Positions 34,909 through 47,241 are shown, counted from the stretch's first letter. The stretch is DNA of 64,000 nucleotides from Annona cherimola (GCA_030490835.1 CM059975.1:33016133-33080132), one strand, 5' to 3'. Translations and numbers: made by a program. The notes: a model not told the origin generated them from the sequence alone.

Positions 34909-34916
34909 GTTCTAGG

Positions 34917-35275
34917 GTGTGATAGTAACTGCAAATACAGAGGACAACTTTTGTGTAATTACTTAGTACACAATATCCTTTACCTTATTCACTTCAATGG
35001 ACCGAGTGTGCAGATTATGAAGTAATATCTTGACCAATTTTTTGTCCTGCAACTTTGTCTACTGATGTCTCCTCCTTAATGAGAACAGACCAGCCACATT
35101 CTGGGGAGTCCTTGCACCAATAGGTTGGTGGCCACCGATAAACACATTGTATATGTGATCCATATGTCTCACCTATGCAAATCAATTTTAATGTAGAACA
35201 AGATTTGTGATAAAAAAAGACAAGATAGAGATGCAAAGAGATAAGTATAGCAATGTAGAAATCATTAACCCGCAA
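34917..35275 (-). pseudogene. PIF/Harbinger ORF1, 5' part, and adjoining frame
   Basis: Minus strand. After a probable acceptor (TTTGCAG, about 34951-34957) the frame enters the exon that continues at 32970 once the hAT-type element and one GTTCTAGG are removed. It meets an in-frame TAG directly before the continuing NMRNRVQ. Further upstream 35170-34990 reads YRWPPTYWCKDSPECGW and, in another frame, KLVKILLHNLHTRSIEVNK before a donor GTAAAG. The Cys/Trp motif is not a family I can name. Confidence 0.45.
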
Positions 35276-35372
35276 ATAACTACAGTAGTACTCTAATTAA
35301 CACAATATGGTAACATTAGAACAATAGTCCACACTGACGGAGGGTTGAATACACATTTAAAGTAATCAAAGT

Positions 35373-36160
35373 TTACATATGTGCCCACATGTTAGTCACT
35401 ATCTCATCCCTTTTTCCCTTCCAAGCATTCCGGGTTGCTGTAGATGCCCCCCTAATTATTATCTGTTGCTCCTCTTCTTCATCTTCAACGTCAATGATGT
35501 CGTCTACGATTAGGAGTGGTTCGTCTTCTATGATGCGTGGAAGTTCTAGGTCATCCACCATGGTAATGTAATTATGAAGAACCGCACTTGTAATTATAAT
35601 TTGCACTTGAACCTTATATGGATATGTAGTGACCACTTAAAGTACTGGGAATCTCTTCTTTCATATTACGAAAAGTCTCTCAATGGTTATGCGCAAGTGC
35701 GCATGACGAAAATTGAATAATTCTTGGGCACTATTTGGTGTCCTATCATGCCTATAGTTACTCATGTGGTACGAAACACCTTTATATTGTGCTATGAAAC
35801 CAGGAATGTGGGCATAACCAGCATCAACCAAGTAGTACCGACCTAGGAAAATTGTCCATGCAATATCAAGTCATCCATGTCCTTGTGCGATGGAAATTCG
35901 ACGAACATTTCTAAGGAAAGAGGATTATATTTTACCTCATGGTATTGTGAAACGGTTGGTAGACCAATCCAGTGTAGCTTGAGGGACGTTTGTGTCATGT
36001 GCATTGTCTTCCCAACTAGCTAAAATGTATGTGAACTTCATATTGAAGTCATAGGCTGCCATAACTTTTTGGCTAGGATTGTCATGGTGGTTTCTAAAAG
36101 TAAGTGCATTATTAGAGGGAGGTAGGACAGGAATGTAAGTACCATCAATAGCTCCAACAT
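35373..36160 (-). pseudogene. PIF/Harbinger transposase, C-terminal part
   Basis: DDE transposase of the Harbinger type on the minus strand: GYVGAIDGTYIPV with the first Asp and FTYILASWEDNAHDTNV with the second (36209-35937), then YYLVDAGYAHIPGF, RTPNSAQELFNFRHAHLR with the acidic region, and TTYPYKVQVQIIITSAVLHN. An acidic tail follows (35636-35373, IVDDIIDVEDEEEEQQ). In-frame stops occur at ERLFVI/KKRF and before VVTTYPY. The N-terminal part is displaced 11 kb away (47247 onward) by the Sirevirus insertion at ACCCC (36161-36165). Not functional. Confidence 0.85.
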
Positions 36161-36165
36161 ACCCC

Positions 36166-37987
36166 TGTTGGAAACAATGTTTAAAACAAAACAAAATTGA
36201 CCAAAGCATGAGTTTTGATGATTAACAAAGACTAATTTGAGTATATCAAGTATACTAATGAGTTTGCCAAATGTTTTAAGAAACTGAAATAGTCAAGTCG
36301 ATCCCCAAGTCGACTTGGACATCGACTTAGGGTGAAGTCGATCCCAAAGTCGACTCCATTATCGACTTGAAACAGAACTTCAAAGGCAAAATCAAAACTG
36401 GAAGAATAGCAGGTGAAGTCGCAGGCTAAGTCGACTCCACTTGCGACTTGGGAAGCCAAGTTGCAAACGAAGTCGACCTCACTATCGACTTCAGTCGAGA
36501 AAAAACCTCGAGACCTGATTTTAGGGCACAAAGATGCCCAAGTCGCATATGAAGTCGACTCCAGATACGACTTAGGCGAAGTCGCAGACAAGGTCGACTC
36601 CATCCTCGACTTGAGACTTTCAAACTTCAAAGATGCAGATTCAAGGTCATTCCAAGAATCCACTTGAATAATCCAAATCAAGATGCAAACACATTTTCAA
36701 AGAACAACTTGATTTATCTCAAGTTCAAAGCAAGGATTCAAGTTTAAGATCAAATCAAGTCTATCAAGCCCAAGTCAAAGATACAAGTATGTTTCAAATA
36801 TTCAAGTCTTAAAGATCAAATGAGTCAGATGCAAAGCAAGGTGCATGAATCAATCATGCAAGAATCAAACTCTCCTCAGAATCACAAGAATCAAGCCAAT
36901 CCAAGATGAATCAAGGACAAGCTCTTCAAGAATCACAAGATCTACAAGTATGAGGAGCCATTCAAGAATCAAAAGGACTAAAGGAAGAAAGCCAAGCAAG
37001 ATAGAAGCAAATCAAATGAAGATCAAAGCATTTTTAGCAAAGGCCGAGCCAAGTCGCAACCCAAGTCAACTCCAGGATCGACTTGAGTTGAAGTCTGAGG
37101 CCAAGTCGACCCAAGACTCAGACTTGGGAATCTGAAGAACTGGAGTCGCACACGAGGTCGACTCCAGGTGCGACTTGGAAGCCAAGTCGCAGGCCAAGTC
37201 GACTCCATCTTCGACTTGGAAAATAACGTTCGAATTTTTGAACGTTGGAGATCATTTATTGCGCGCCAACCACCTCTACAACGTTCAAATCTTCCTCACT
37301 CTATAAAAGGACACTCAAATGAACGTGAAAGACATATACAAGACACTCATATACACTACTATACACACTACAAAGTCCAAAGAGAGAAAAGAAGTGCAAG
37401 AAGGAGTTTCTATTTCATTTTCTCCATATTTGAGTGGTCCATATACATTAAAAGGAAGAAAGAGCTTCAAGTTGCAAGCTGCTTCATCGATACTCATCCA
37501 AGCTACTTCTACAATTTCTTCCTCGAGCTCAACCTGCCTACACATCTCTGTAAAGTGTAGTTTTTCTTATTTCAAAGTCTTATTGTATTAAACTTGATTT
37601 AGCTTGGGTAGCTAATATCAAGTATATGCAAAGTAGTGTGTGATTGGAGTGGAACTCATCACCTACTTGTGTTGTGTGTTGTGTATGCCCCCTAGAGCTG
37701 GAATCTAGAAGAGAGCGGAGACTCTAAGTGTATTCGAGGAATACATAGTGGAACCCAAGTCACAACGGAGTGTGAGCTTGGAAGAGTGGAGTAGGGAAGG
37801 TTTGCCCGAACCACTATAAATCTTGTCTTCTGCTTCCTTTTACTGCTTTATCTTAATTGCTCTCTATTTGCTTTCAAAAGGGGATTAATCTTTCAAGGGG
37901 TTAAGATTTTTAATTTACCAAAGAATTTTTTAAAGAACCCAATTTACCCCTCCCCTCTTGGGTTTAGCCATCAACTCGGGACCAACA
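36166..37987 (+). repeat. Left Sirevirus LTR with palindrome array
   Basis: 1822 bp, TG...CA. Nine GTCGAC sites, mostly in the context AAGTCGACTCC or AAGTCGACTTGG, lie between 36300 and 37210. TATAAAA is at 37302-37308, followed by the likely transcription start. The array gives rise to meaningless antisense ORFs. Confidence 0.93.
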
Positions 37988-37989
37988 AG

Positions 37990-38001
37990 TGGTATCAGAG
38001 C
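37990..38001 (+). other. Primer-binding site, initiator tRNA-Met type
   Basis: TGGTATCAGAGC two bases after the left LTR; complementary to the 3' end of plant initiator tRNA-Met. Confidence 0.9.
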
Positions 38002-38035
38002 AGGTCTTTGAGTTTACCAAAGAGATCTTATCGAT

Positions 38036-39835
38036 ATGGCATCCCAATCTACTTCCGTTCCCGCATTTGCTGAAGGCCAATCCTTTACAAGGCCACCATT
38101 GTTTGATGGGAATAATTTTCGATATTGGAAGCTTCGTATGAAGCAACTCATCATGACTACCGATATAGATTCTTGGATTGCAATCCAAGATGGAGTAACC
38201 TTGCCTACCGATGAAAGAGCTTCCAAATGGACTGATGAGGAAGTAAGAATTGTAAAGAGCAATGCCAAAGCTATGAACTCATTATTTTGTGCTCTTACTA
38301 CTTCTGAATATGATAGGGTATCCTCTTGTTTAACCGCCAAAGAGATATGGGATACGTTAACCTCCATTTATGAAGGAACTTCTCAAGTCCAAGGGACGAG
38401 AAGAAATATTTTGATTGGAGAACTAGAAAACTTTAGAATGCTAGAAACAGAAAATATTTCTGAAATGTTTGCTAGATTCTCAAAATTACTAATGCTTTAA
38501 AAGGTTTTGGAAATGCTATATCTAAATTTGAGCAGGTTATGAAGATTTTGAGAGCTCTACCGGAATCTTGGACTCCAAAGATTACTGCGATAGAAGAAGT
38601 CAAGGACCTCAACACATTGAAGCTAGAAAATTTAATTAGTTCATTAATGTCACATGAGCTAATCAAGAAAAGAAATGAAGATCAACACAGAGGCAAAAGA
38701 GCAATTGCCTTGAAAGCTGCACAAGATACAACGAGACCTCATCCTCTCAAAATGACGATGAGATTGCCCTACTCACAAAATGATTCAGAAAATTTGTGAG
38801 GAAAGACAGAAATTTTAGAAGTTTCAAAGATAGAAATTCTAGAGAGAAAAAGAAAGAACCAACCAAATGTTACCGATGCGGCGGTTCGGGTCACATGCAA
38901 GCTCAATGACCAACTCCCGAAGAAAGCAAGGCAAAAAACAAAGAAAAGATCGAGGGGACAACAAAAGATTCCAAAGAAATAAAGGAAGAGGCATGTACGT
39001 GAATGACGAGGAATCTACAACGAGTAGCTCTTCAACCGACGAAATCGAGGCGGAAGATTGTGCGAGAATATGTTGCATGGCGCAAATCGAACAAGAAGAA
39101 CAAACCATCTCAACAAAATGCACAAGCAATGAAGAGGTAAGTTCCAAACCTTGCCATTCTCAATCAAGTTATTCTTCTTTTCAAGAATGCCTCAAATGTG
39201 CTGAATTAGAAGAACTACAAATTGCATATGATTCATTATATGAAGAAATGAAAAAATTAGGAAGCAAGTTTACAATTAAGAAAAGACAATGTGATGCAGT
39301 AATAATTGTAAATGGTAAACTTGCAGAAAAATTAGAAAAATTGAAAGATGAATATGATTTGCTAAAAAAGGAGAACGGATCATTAAATGAATCATTAGCT
39401 AAGTTCTCTAATCTAGGAGAAAATGTAAAGATGTTTCTGAATATGACCTCTCAAACAAATAAAAGAGGTCTTGGTTACTATACATTTGAGCAAAAAGAAA
39501 GTGGTGAATCGAATGTGCCAATGCTTGGGAAATATCAAACCAAAACTGCACCTATATACAAGCCACAAAAGAAAAATTTTATGTGGACTAGAAGGCCAAC
39601 GTTTGAACCATTAGATACTTGGAGGCCTACTCCAAGATTACCTATGACTTGCAATTTTTGCAATAAAATGGGTCATACAATCTATAAATGTAACCTTAAG
39701 AAACTGTATGATCATGGTGCAAAATTAGTTTGGGTTCCAAGGAACACAAGATTTGGGCTTTCAAAGTTAGAACTACAAAGATTGAATTATTTTACTAACC
39801 CAAATGGACCCATAAAATGGGTACCAAAGAGATAA
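38036..39835 (+). pseudogene. gag: Sirevirus gag, broken
   Basis: Starts at ATG 38036 (MASQSTSVPAF). The copia-type capsid region reads PPLFDGNNFRYWKLRMKQ, EIWDTLTSIYEG and LENFRMLETENISEMF. A one-base loss in the A run near 38482-38486 shifts the frame (stop TAA 38498-38500), and the sequence goes on in another frame with MKILRALPESW and LISSLMSHEL. A later shift and TGA codons follow. The first zinc knuckle reads CYRCGGSGHMQAQ and then TGA (about 38908) where the last Cys is expected. A second knuckle, CNFCNKMGHTIYKC (about 39650-39691), is intact. Pol follows in a different frame after 39835. Confidence 0.88.
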
Positions 39836-39842
39836 GATTTAC

Positions 39843-42800
39843 TTGTTTATTTTTCAGACATGTTTTAAAGCAAAGGCAAATAATGTATGGTTCATGGATA
39901 GTGGTTGTTCAAGGCATATGACCGGAGAAAGAAGTCTATTTCATAAACTTACGCCTTGCAACGATGGAACAGTTGCCTTTGGTAATAATGAAAATGGTAA
40001 AATTAAAGGTAAAGGAAAAATACATAGTAGTTCAAATGCATGCATGGAAGATGTTTTGTTTGTTGAAGGACTCAAGCACAATCTAATGAGCATTAGTCAA
40101 TTATGTGACAAAGGATATAAAGTTGTGTTTGAATCATCTATATGTAATGTATTTGATGGAGAACATATCATGTTTAGTGGAAAAAGACATGGAAATGTAT
40201 ATTTGGTTTCACTAGATGAACTAAATGGTCAATGTCTAATGGCCATTGATAATGATCCATGAGTTTGGCATAAAAGGCTTGGACATATAAACATGGAAAA
40301 TATAAAGACCCTATGGAAAAAGAGTTTGGTAGAAGGATTACCAAGATTGAAATATGACAAGGATAAAATTTGCAAGACATGTCAATTATCAAAACAACCC
40401 AAGATGCCTTTCTCTACCAAAAAGGAAATTTTCACTACTAGGCCACTTGAATTGCTACACATGGATCTATACGGGTCATCCGACATTCTAACCATTGGTG
40501 GAAAGAGATACGTGTTTGTGATTGTTGATGATTTTTCAAGATTTACATGGATAATTCTCTTAGCTAGCAAAGATGAAGCCTTCTCTATGTTTGCAACCTT
40601 TGTAAATTTGGTACAAAATGAAAAACAAAGTACAATTGTAACCATAAGAAGCGATCATGGGGGTGAATTCGAAAACAAACGATTCATAGAATTTTGTAAT
40701 GAAAAAGGAATTCATCACACATTTTCTGCACCAAGAACTCCACAACAAAATGGAGTAGTTGAAAGGAAAAACAGAACTATACAAGAGATGGCTAGAACAA
40801 TGCTAAATGAGAGCAAACTATCCAAGAAATTTTGGGGTGAAGCTGTAAGTACAGCTTGTCATGTTTTGAATCGAATTACCATTAGAGCAATCTTGAAAAA
40901 GACCCCATATGAGCTATGGAAAGGAAGAAAACCAAATATCTCTTATTTTCATGCTTTTGGATGCACATGCTATGTTTTGAACAATGGAAAAACCAACTTG
41001 GAAAAACTAGATGCTAAAAGTGATGAGACAATATTCCTTGGTTACTCATCAAATAGCAAAGCATATAGAGTATTCAATAAACGAAACCAAGTTGTAGAAG
41101 AATCCATACATGTTGTATTTGATGAATTTAACCAAACTCCGAGAAAGGAGGATGAATTAAGTGATGCAGATGAAACAAAAGGAAAAGAACAACCAAAGAA
41201 AATCGAGCTCAAGCCAGAAAATCTCATGGAGGAAGAGGTAAGTGAAGGTAATGACTCTTACAAACCTCCAACTGATTTAAAGTTCAAAAATGCCCATCCA
41301 ATTGAGCAAGTCATTGGAAATGTGTATGAAGGAGTAAAAACTAGAAGATCAAAGAAAAATATTTGTGGACAATATGCTTTTGTGTCCAAGATCGAACCAA
41401 CTACCATTGAACAAGCTCTTAATGATGAAAGCTGGGTTATTGCAATGCAAGAAGAGCTAAATCAATTTGAAAGAAATGATGTATGACATTTAGTTTCTAG
41501 ACCAAATGGTCATACCATTATTGGTACCAAATGGATATTTAGAAACAAATTGGACGAAAGCGGACTTGTAATTAGAAACAAGGCTAGATTAGTAGCCAAA
41601 GGGTATTCCCAGGAAGAAGGAATTGATTTTGAAGAATCATATGCACCCGTGGCTAGATTAGAAGCCATACGTATTTTACTAGCATTTGCTTCTCATATGA
41701 ATTTCAAATTGTTCCAAATGGATGTAAAAAGTGCATTTCTGAACAGATATTTGAATGAAGAAGTGTATGTTGAACAACCCCCAGGATTTGAAGAAAAGGA
41801 TCAATTGAAATATGTTTATAAATTGACCAAAGCGTTATATGGATTAAAACAAGCTCCAAGAGCTTGGTATGAAAGGTTGAATAAATTTTTGATTGATCAT
41901 GAGTTTCAAAGAGGAAAAGTTAATACTACTTTGTTCATTAAATATAAAAATAAAAATATTTTAATTGTACAAATTTATGTAGATGATATAATATTTGGTG
42001 CTACTGACGAAAATCTATGCCAAGAATTTTCTAAGATTATGCAGAGCGAATTCGAAATGAGCATGATGGGAGAATTAAATTTCTTCCTTGGACTGCAAAT
42101 CAAGCAACAAAATGAAGGGATATTTCTAAACCAGTCCAAGTATATCAAAGAGATGCTCAAGAAATTTGGAATGCAAAATAGCAAAGGGGCAAATACTCCA
42201 ATGAGCTCTACAATCAAGATCGACACAGATGAAAACGGTAAATGTATCGATCAAAAGCTTTATAGAAGCATGATAAGATCTTTGCTATATTTAACTGCTT
42301 CTAGACCTGATATTTTATTCAGTGTTTGTATGTGTTCTAGATTTCAAGCATGTCCTAAAGAATCACATCTACTTGCTGTAAAAAGGATTTTTAAATATTT
42401 AACAAAAACTACCAATCTTGGACTATGATATCCAAAGGGGTCAACCTTTGATTTAATCGGCTATTCGGATGCGGATTTTGCCGGCTATAAAGTAGATAGA
42501 AAGAGTACTAGTGGAACTTGTCAGTTTCTTGGACATATGTTAGTTTCATGGTACTCGAGAAAATAAACAAGTGTTGCTCTATCCACTGCGGAAGCCGAAT
42601 ACATAGCCGCCGGTAGTTATTGTGCCCAATTACTTTGGATGAAACAACAATTGAAAGATTATGGTATTGATTATTTTGATATTCCTATTAGATGTGATAA
42701 TACAAGTGCAATTTGTCTGACTAAGAATCCTGTACTGCATTCAAGAACCAAGCATATTGATGTAAGACACCATTTCATTAGAGAACATGTTGAAAACCAT

Positions 42801-42920
42801 GATATTTGTTTAGAATATGTGAAAATAGAAGACCAAATTGCTGATATCTTTACCAAACAACTAGCCAAGGAATCATTTTATAAAATTAGGAATGATATGG
42901 GGATGATAGAGCTAAATTAG
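39843..42920 (+). pseudogene. pol: Sirevirus pol, one frame with four in-frame stops
   Basis: A single frame about 1025 codons long. Protease: WFMDSGCSRHMTG. Integrase: WHKRLGHIN with CKTCQ (zinc region), then Asp in HMDLYG, Asp in IRSDHGGEF and Glu in QQNGVVERKNRT. Reverse transcriptase: [27 protein letters not shown] and YVDDIIFG. RNase H: YSDADFAGYK, STAEAEYIAA and SRTKHIDVRHH. Stops are TGA at 40260, 41484 and 42426 and TAA at 42564. Family comparison suggests Trp at 41484 and 42426 (TGG to TGA) and Gln at 42564 (CAA to TAA). No deletion interrupts the frame. Confidence 0.92.
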
Positions 42921-42949
42921 GAAAAATTAAACAAGAAACTAAAATCTGA

Positions 42950-43500
42950 AAAAGGTCAAGTCGATGGGTCAAGTCGACTCCATGGGAGCCAAGTCAACTC
43001 CGCCAAGTCGACTTGGGAAAGTGAAGTCGACTCCGCTTCTATAGCGAAGTCGACTCCACAGGGTCGAAGTCGACTTCGCCTAGGGCAAGTCGACTCCGCG
43101 AGCGCGCGACCATCCGGATTCCTCTCCCTTTTCTTCTCCTCTCTCTTCTTCTTTCTCCTTTTCCCGCCAGCTCCTTATTTTCTCCTCCGGCGACAAATCC
43201 CTTTTCTGTTTCCCCTCCTCTACGGCGTTTCTCTTTCCAGCAAAGTTCTTCATTCCGGCAAGCTTTCATCTTTTCCGGCCAACTACCTCTTTCTCTTCCT
43301 CGCTGTTTCCGGCGTTCCTCACCGACAGCCCTTTCTCCGCTCCATTTTCTCTTCTCTCAAAGCTCAATAAAGCCCATCTTCTCTCCCTCTCATTTTCTCT
43401 CTAATCCCAGCTCATCTCTCACAGTTCTCTCTTCCTCTCATTCTCTCTGATCTCACCTCACCTCTCTCTCTCACTTTCCATCTCTCAGTTACTATATCTC
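42950..43500 (+). promoter_or_regulatory. Leader of env-like ORF: GTCGAC repeats and pyrimidine tract
   Basis: 42955-43100 holds about six more AAGTCGACTCC / AAGTCGACTTGG words, the same as in the LTR. 43110-43500 is strongly pyrimidine-rich (CTCTCTTCTTC-like) and ends CATCTCTCAG (about 43480-43489) about 20 bases before the env-like ATG. That looks like a 3' splice site, which would suit expression of the third ORF from a spliced RNA. Splicing is inferred. Confidence 0.5.
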
Positions 43501-43510
43501 CCAAACCAAA

Positions 43511-45115
43511 ATGGCACCAAAAGCTAGACTCCCAAAGCTAGCTGTCTCCAAACCAAACCAAAGACCAGTGCCTAGACCTTCCCAGTCCAACACAGAAGAA
43601 GAAATTCCTAGGAGACAGAGGACATCGGCTAAGCGAGCAAGGGAGGAACCCTCAACCTCAACGGGTAGAAGGGTTAGATTTCAAACCACTACCCAATCAT
43701 CTGATCGAGCTCCGAGGTCGGAAAGTCAACCTCAAAGCTCAAATTCAGCAAGAATTCCAATCACAAAAGGGCAAGTCTTGAAAATTCCCACAACATACTT
43801 CAAAACCGAGCTCCAACATAGTCGCTTCTACAAGCTTTTCTACGAGAGAAAGGTATTCATCCCGAAAATAATCGATTTCAAATTTCTCAGCGATTATGAA
43901 TTCGATATAGAAGAGTTGCTAGACTTTCAAGGATGGACACAGCTGTTGAAGTCAGAAGAAAGGGTCTATCTCGACTTAACCAGGCTGTTCTACTACCTAT
44001 GGGATGACACCAAGTTCTTGACTTATGTCAAAGGATCAGAAATGTATTTTGGAACTATGGCTAATCCAGATCAGAATGAAGCCATAAAGAGAATCGGGAG
44101 AATTCTCGGAGTTCCATTTGAAGAAGAAAGGCTACCCATAGATCTTACAATGGAGAAGATCTATAATGAGCTGACCAAGAGCAACAAGTACCATGCAGGC
44201 ACCAAATTCCTGCACTATATGGACCTTTCTCCTCGGCTGCGAGTCCTTCGCCTGCTCATTGCGCACTGCATCTATCCCAAAGGAGGCGGAAGGAATCAAT
44301 TGAATCCACAGGAAGCAATGATCTTATGGAAATTGGTCAATAAAGTAAAGATCAGTCTTCCTAGACTCTTTCTCGAAGCCTTGGCATGCAAAAAGGATAA
44401 CCCGAGAGGAGTACTACCCTACGGGAGTTGGATCACGAAGATCCTAGAGCGCCTAGAGGTGGATATTGACGGGGAACCCTTTGAAGTTCCCAAAACAACA
44501 AATGCCATTAACAAGGCACTACTCCAACGCATGAAGATAAACCTGGAGCAATTCAGAGAAGACAGAATAAGGGAAAAGCTAGGCGAGCCAGCCTGAGAGC
44601 AAGAGGACCACGCACAGGCTGAGGGGGAGCAACCTCCCTAAGCACCGCTTGCTCAAGCAGAGCCCACATCTCCCGCGACGCACGGATCCTACTCACCTCA
44701 AGGATCTGCTGCACCCGAACGAGCGCCTCCTACATCATCTCAAGAGGCCACGCTTCAGAGCATTAAAGAAGAGATTTCGGCTCTTCGGGAAGAAATGGGT
44801 CATCAAGAGGATAGGATGACTAGTCTTGTGACTGAGGTCTTGAATGCTATCAATGATATGCATTCCCGACAAGATCGAATCGATCAGAAAATGCGTACCA
44901 TTCGATACCACCTCGCCTCAGGCCCTCACAAGAAGCGACCCATGCCTGAACTTGATCCCTTCGAATCGGGTTCAGTTCATCGAGAACCCACTCCCGCTCA
45001 AGCTTCTTCCTTCTACTCATCAGCCCATAACTGTCCCATCAAACCTATCTCATATCCCATCTCTCAATTTCAATTCACAAAATCTTTGAGAATTGACAAA
45101 TTTTTGATAGATTGA
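43511..45115 (+). pseudogene. Sirevirus env-like third ORF, broken by two stops
   Basis: ATG at 43511. The N-terminus is basic and Ser/Pro-rich (residues 1-85). A conserved-looking globular part (about 90-345) has FYERKVFIPK, DFQGWTQLL, AGTKFLHYMDLSPRLRVLRL and ALACKKDNPRGVLPYGSWI, resembling the plant transposon-protein domain found after pol in Sireviruses and in Athila. TGA at 44594 (probably CGA to TGA) and TAA at about 44639 interrupt it. The same frame then continues through a coiled-coil-like stretch (SIKEEISALREEM, about 44760-44900) to TGA at 45113. No clear transmembrane segment is visible, so a true envelope role is doubtful. Confidence 0.75.
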
Positions 45116-45419
45116 CAAAAAGGGGGAGATAAAATAGGAATTGAGTAGAGTTTTTTTTTTTTTTGAGTTTTGGGTCGGGTAAATTGTATCTAGGTTTCAT
45201 TTTTGCTTTACATTGTAAACTGAAAACATGAATGATATATGAAACTTGCTTATGCTCAAATATGTGTCTTATGATTGATATGTGATTTGAATGTTTACTT
45301 TATGAAAGTTATGTTCTGTTTTGAAATATCATGTTATGTTTTTGAAGTTTATATGAATGTGATTATCTTGAAAGGTACAAGCTCAATTTAGTTTTGCCAA
45401 TCATCAAAAAGGGGGAGAT
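45116..45419 (+). other. 3' spacer and polypurine tract of Sirevirus
   Basis: AAAAAGGGGGAGAT at 45406-45419 directly precedes the right LTR. A near copy (AAAAAGGGGGAGATAAAAT) occurs at about 45117-45135 and could be a duplicated, internal polypurine tract. Confidence 0.75.
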
Positions 45420-47241
45420 TGTTGGAAACAATGTTTAAAACAAAAAAAAATTGACCAAAGCATGAGTTTTGATGATTAACAAAGACTAATTTGAGTATAT
45501 CAAGTATACTAATGAGTTTGCCAAATATTTTAAGGAACTGAAATAGTCAAGTCGATCCCCAAGTCGACTTGGACTTCGACTTAGGGTGAAGTCGATCCCA
45601 AAGTCGACTCCATTATCGACTTGAAACAGAACTTCAAAGGCAAAATCAAAACTGGAAGAATAGTAGGTGAAGTCGCAGGCTAAGTCGACTCCACTTGCGA
45701 CTTGGGAAGCCAAGTTGCAAACGAAGTCGACCTCACTATCGACTTCAGTCGAGAAAAAACCTCGAGACCTGATTTTGGGGCACAAAGATGCCCAAGTCGC
45801 ATATGAAGTCGACTCCAGATACGACTTAGGCGAAGTCGCAGACAAGGTCGACTCCATCCTCGACTTGAGACTTTCAAACTTCAAAGATGCAGATTCAAGG
45901 TCATTCCAAGAATCCACTTGAATAATCCAAATCAAGATGCAAACACATTTTCAAAGAACAACTTGATTTATCTCAAGTTCAAAGCAAGGATTCAAGTTCA
46001 AGATCAAATCAAGTCTATCAAGCCCAAGGCAAAGATACAAGTATGTTTCAAATATTCAAGTCTTAAAGATCAAATGAGTCAGATGCAAAGCAAGGTGCAT
46101 GAATCAATCATGCAAGAATCAAACTCTTCTCAGAATCACAAGAATCAAGCCAATCCAAGATGAATCAAGGACAAGCTCTTCAAGAATCACAAGATCTACA
46201 AGTATGAGGAGCCATTCAAGAATCAAAAGGACTAAAGGAAGAAAGCCAAGCAAGATAGAAGCAAATCAAATGAAGATCAAAGCATTTTTAGCAAAGGCCG
46301 AGCCAAGTCGCAACCCAAGTCAACTCCAGGATCGACTTGAGTTGAAGTTTGAGGCCAAGTCGACCCAAGACTCAGACTTAGGAATCTGAAGAACTGGAGT
46401 CGCACACGAGGTCGACTCCAGGTGCGACTTGGAAGCCAAGTCGCAGGCCAAGTCGACTCCATCTTCGACTTGGAAAATAACGTTCGAATTTTTGAACGTT
46501 GGAGATCATTTATTGCGCGCCAACCACCTCTACAACGTTCAAATCTTCCTCACTCTATAAAAGGACACTCAAATGAACATGAAAGACATATACAAGACAC
46601 TCATATACACTACTATACACACTACAAAGTCCAAAGAGAGAAAAGAAGTGCAAGAAGGAGTTTCTATTTCATTTTCTCCATATTTGAGTGGTCCATATAC
46701 ATTAAAAGGAAGAAAGAGCTTCAAGTTGCAAGCTGCTTCATCGATACTCATCCAATCTGCTTCTACAATTTCTTCCTCGAGCTCAACCTGCCTACACATC
46801 TCTGTAAAGTGTAGTTTTTCTTATTTCAAAGTCTTATTGTATTAAACTTGATTTAGCTTGGGTAGCTAAGATCAAGTATATGCAAAGTAGTGTGTGATTG
46901 GAGTGAAACTCATCATCTACTTGTGCTGTGTGTTGTGTATGCCCCCTAAAGCTGGAATCTAGAAGAGAGCGGAGACTCTAAGTGTATTCGAGGAATACAT
47001 AGTGGAACCCAAGTCACAACGGAATGTGAGCTTGGAAGAGTGGAGTAGGGAAGGTTTGCCCGAACCACTATAAATCTTGTCTTCTGCTTCCTTTTACTGC
47101 TTTATCTTAATTGCTCTCTATTTGCTTTCAAAAGGGGATTGATCTTTCAAGGGGTTAAGATTTTTAATTTACCAAAGAATTGTTTAAAGAACCCAATTCA
47201 CCCCTCCCCTCTTGGGTTTAGCCATCAACTCGGGACCAACA
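45420..47241 (+). repeat. Right Sirevirus LTR
   Basis: 1822 bp, same ends and length as the left. TATAAAA is at 46556-46562. It differs from the left copy by about 23 substitutions by eye. Confidence 0.93.

Larger units (their letters stand above)
36166..47241 (+). mobile_element. Complete Ty1/copia Sirevirus (11,076 bp)
   Basis: 1822-bp LTRs (36166-37987 and 45420-47241) begin TGTTGGAAAC and end GGACCAACA. ACCCC is duplicated at 36161-36165 and 47242-47246. An initiator-Met primer site follows the left LTR and a polypurine tract precedes the right. The interior encodes gag, pol in copia order (protease, integrase, reverse transcriptase, RNase H) and a third env-like ORF, the combination known from Sireviruses (SIRE/Maximus). 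About 23 LTR differences by eye (near 1.3%) make it older than the TR-GAG at 400. All three ORFs carry stops, so this copy is dead for autonomous movement. Confidence 0.93.

Noticed and set aside
36232..36681. 149-codon minus-strand ORF in the left Sirevirus LTR, repeated in the right LTR (45486-45935)
   Set aside because: It is the antisense reading of the GTCGAC repeat array, has no domain, and is duplicated only because the LTR is.
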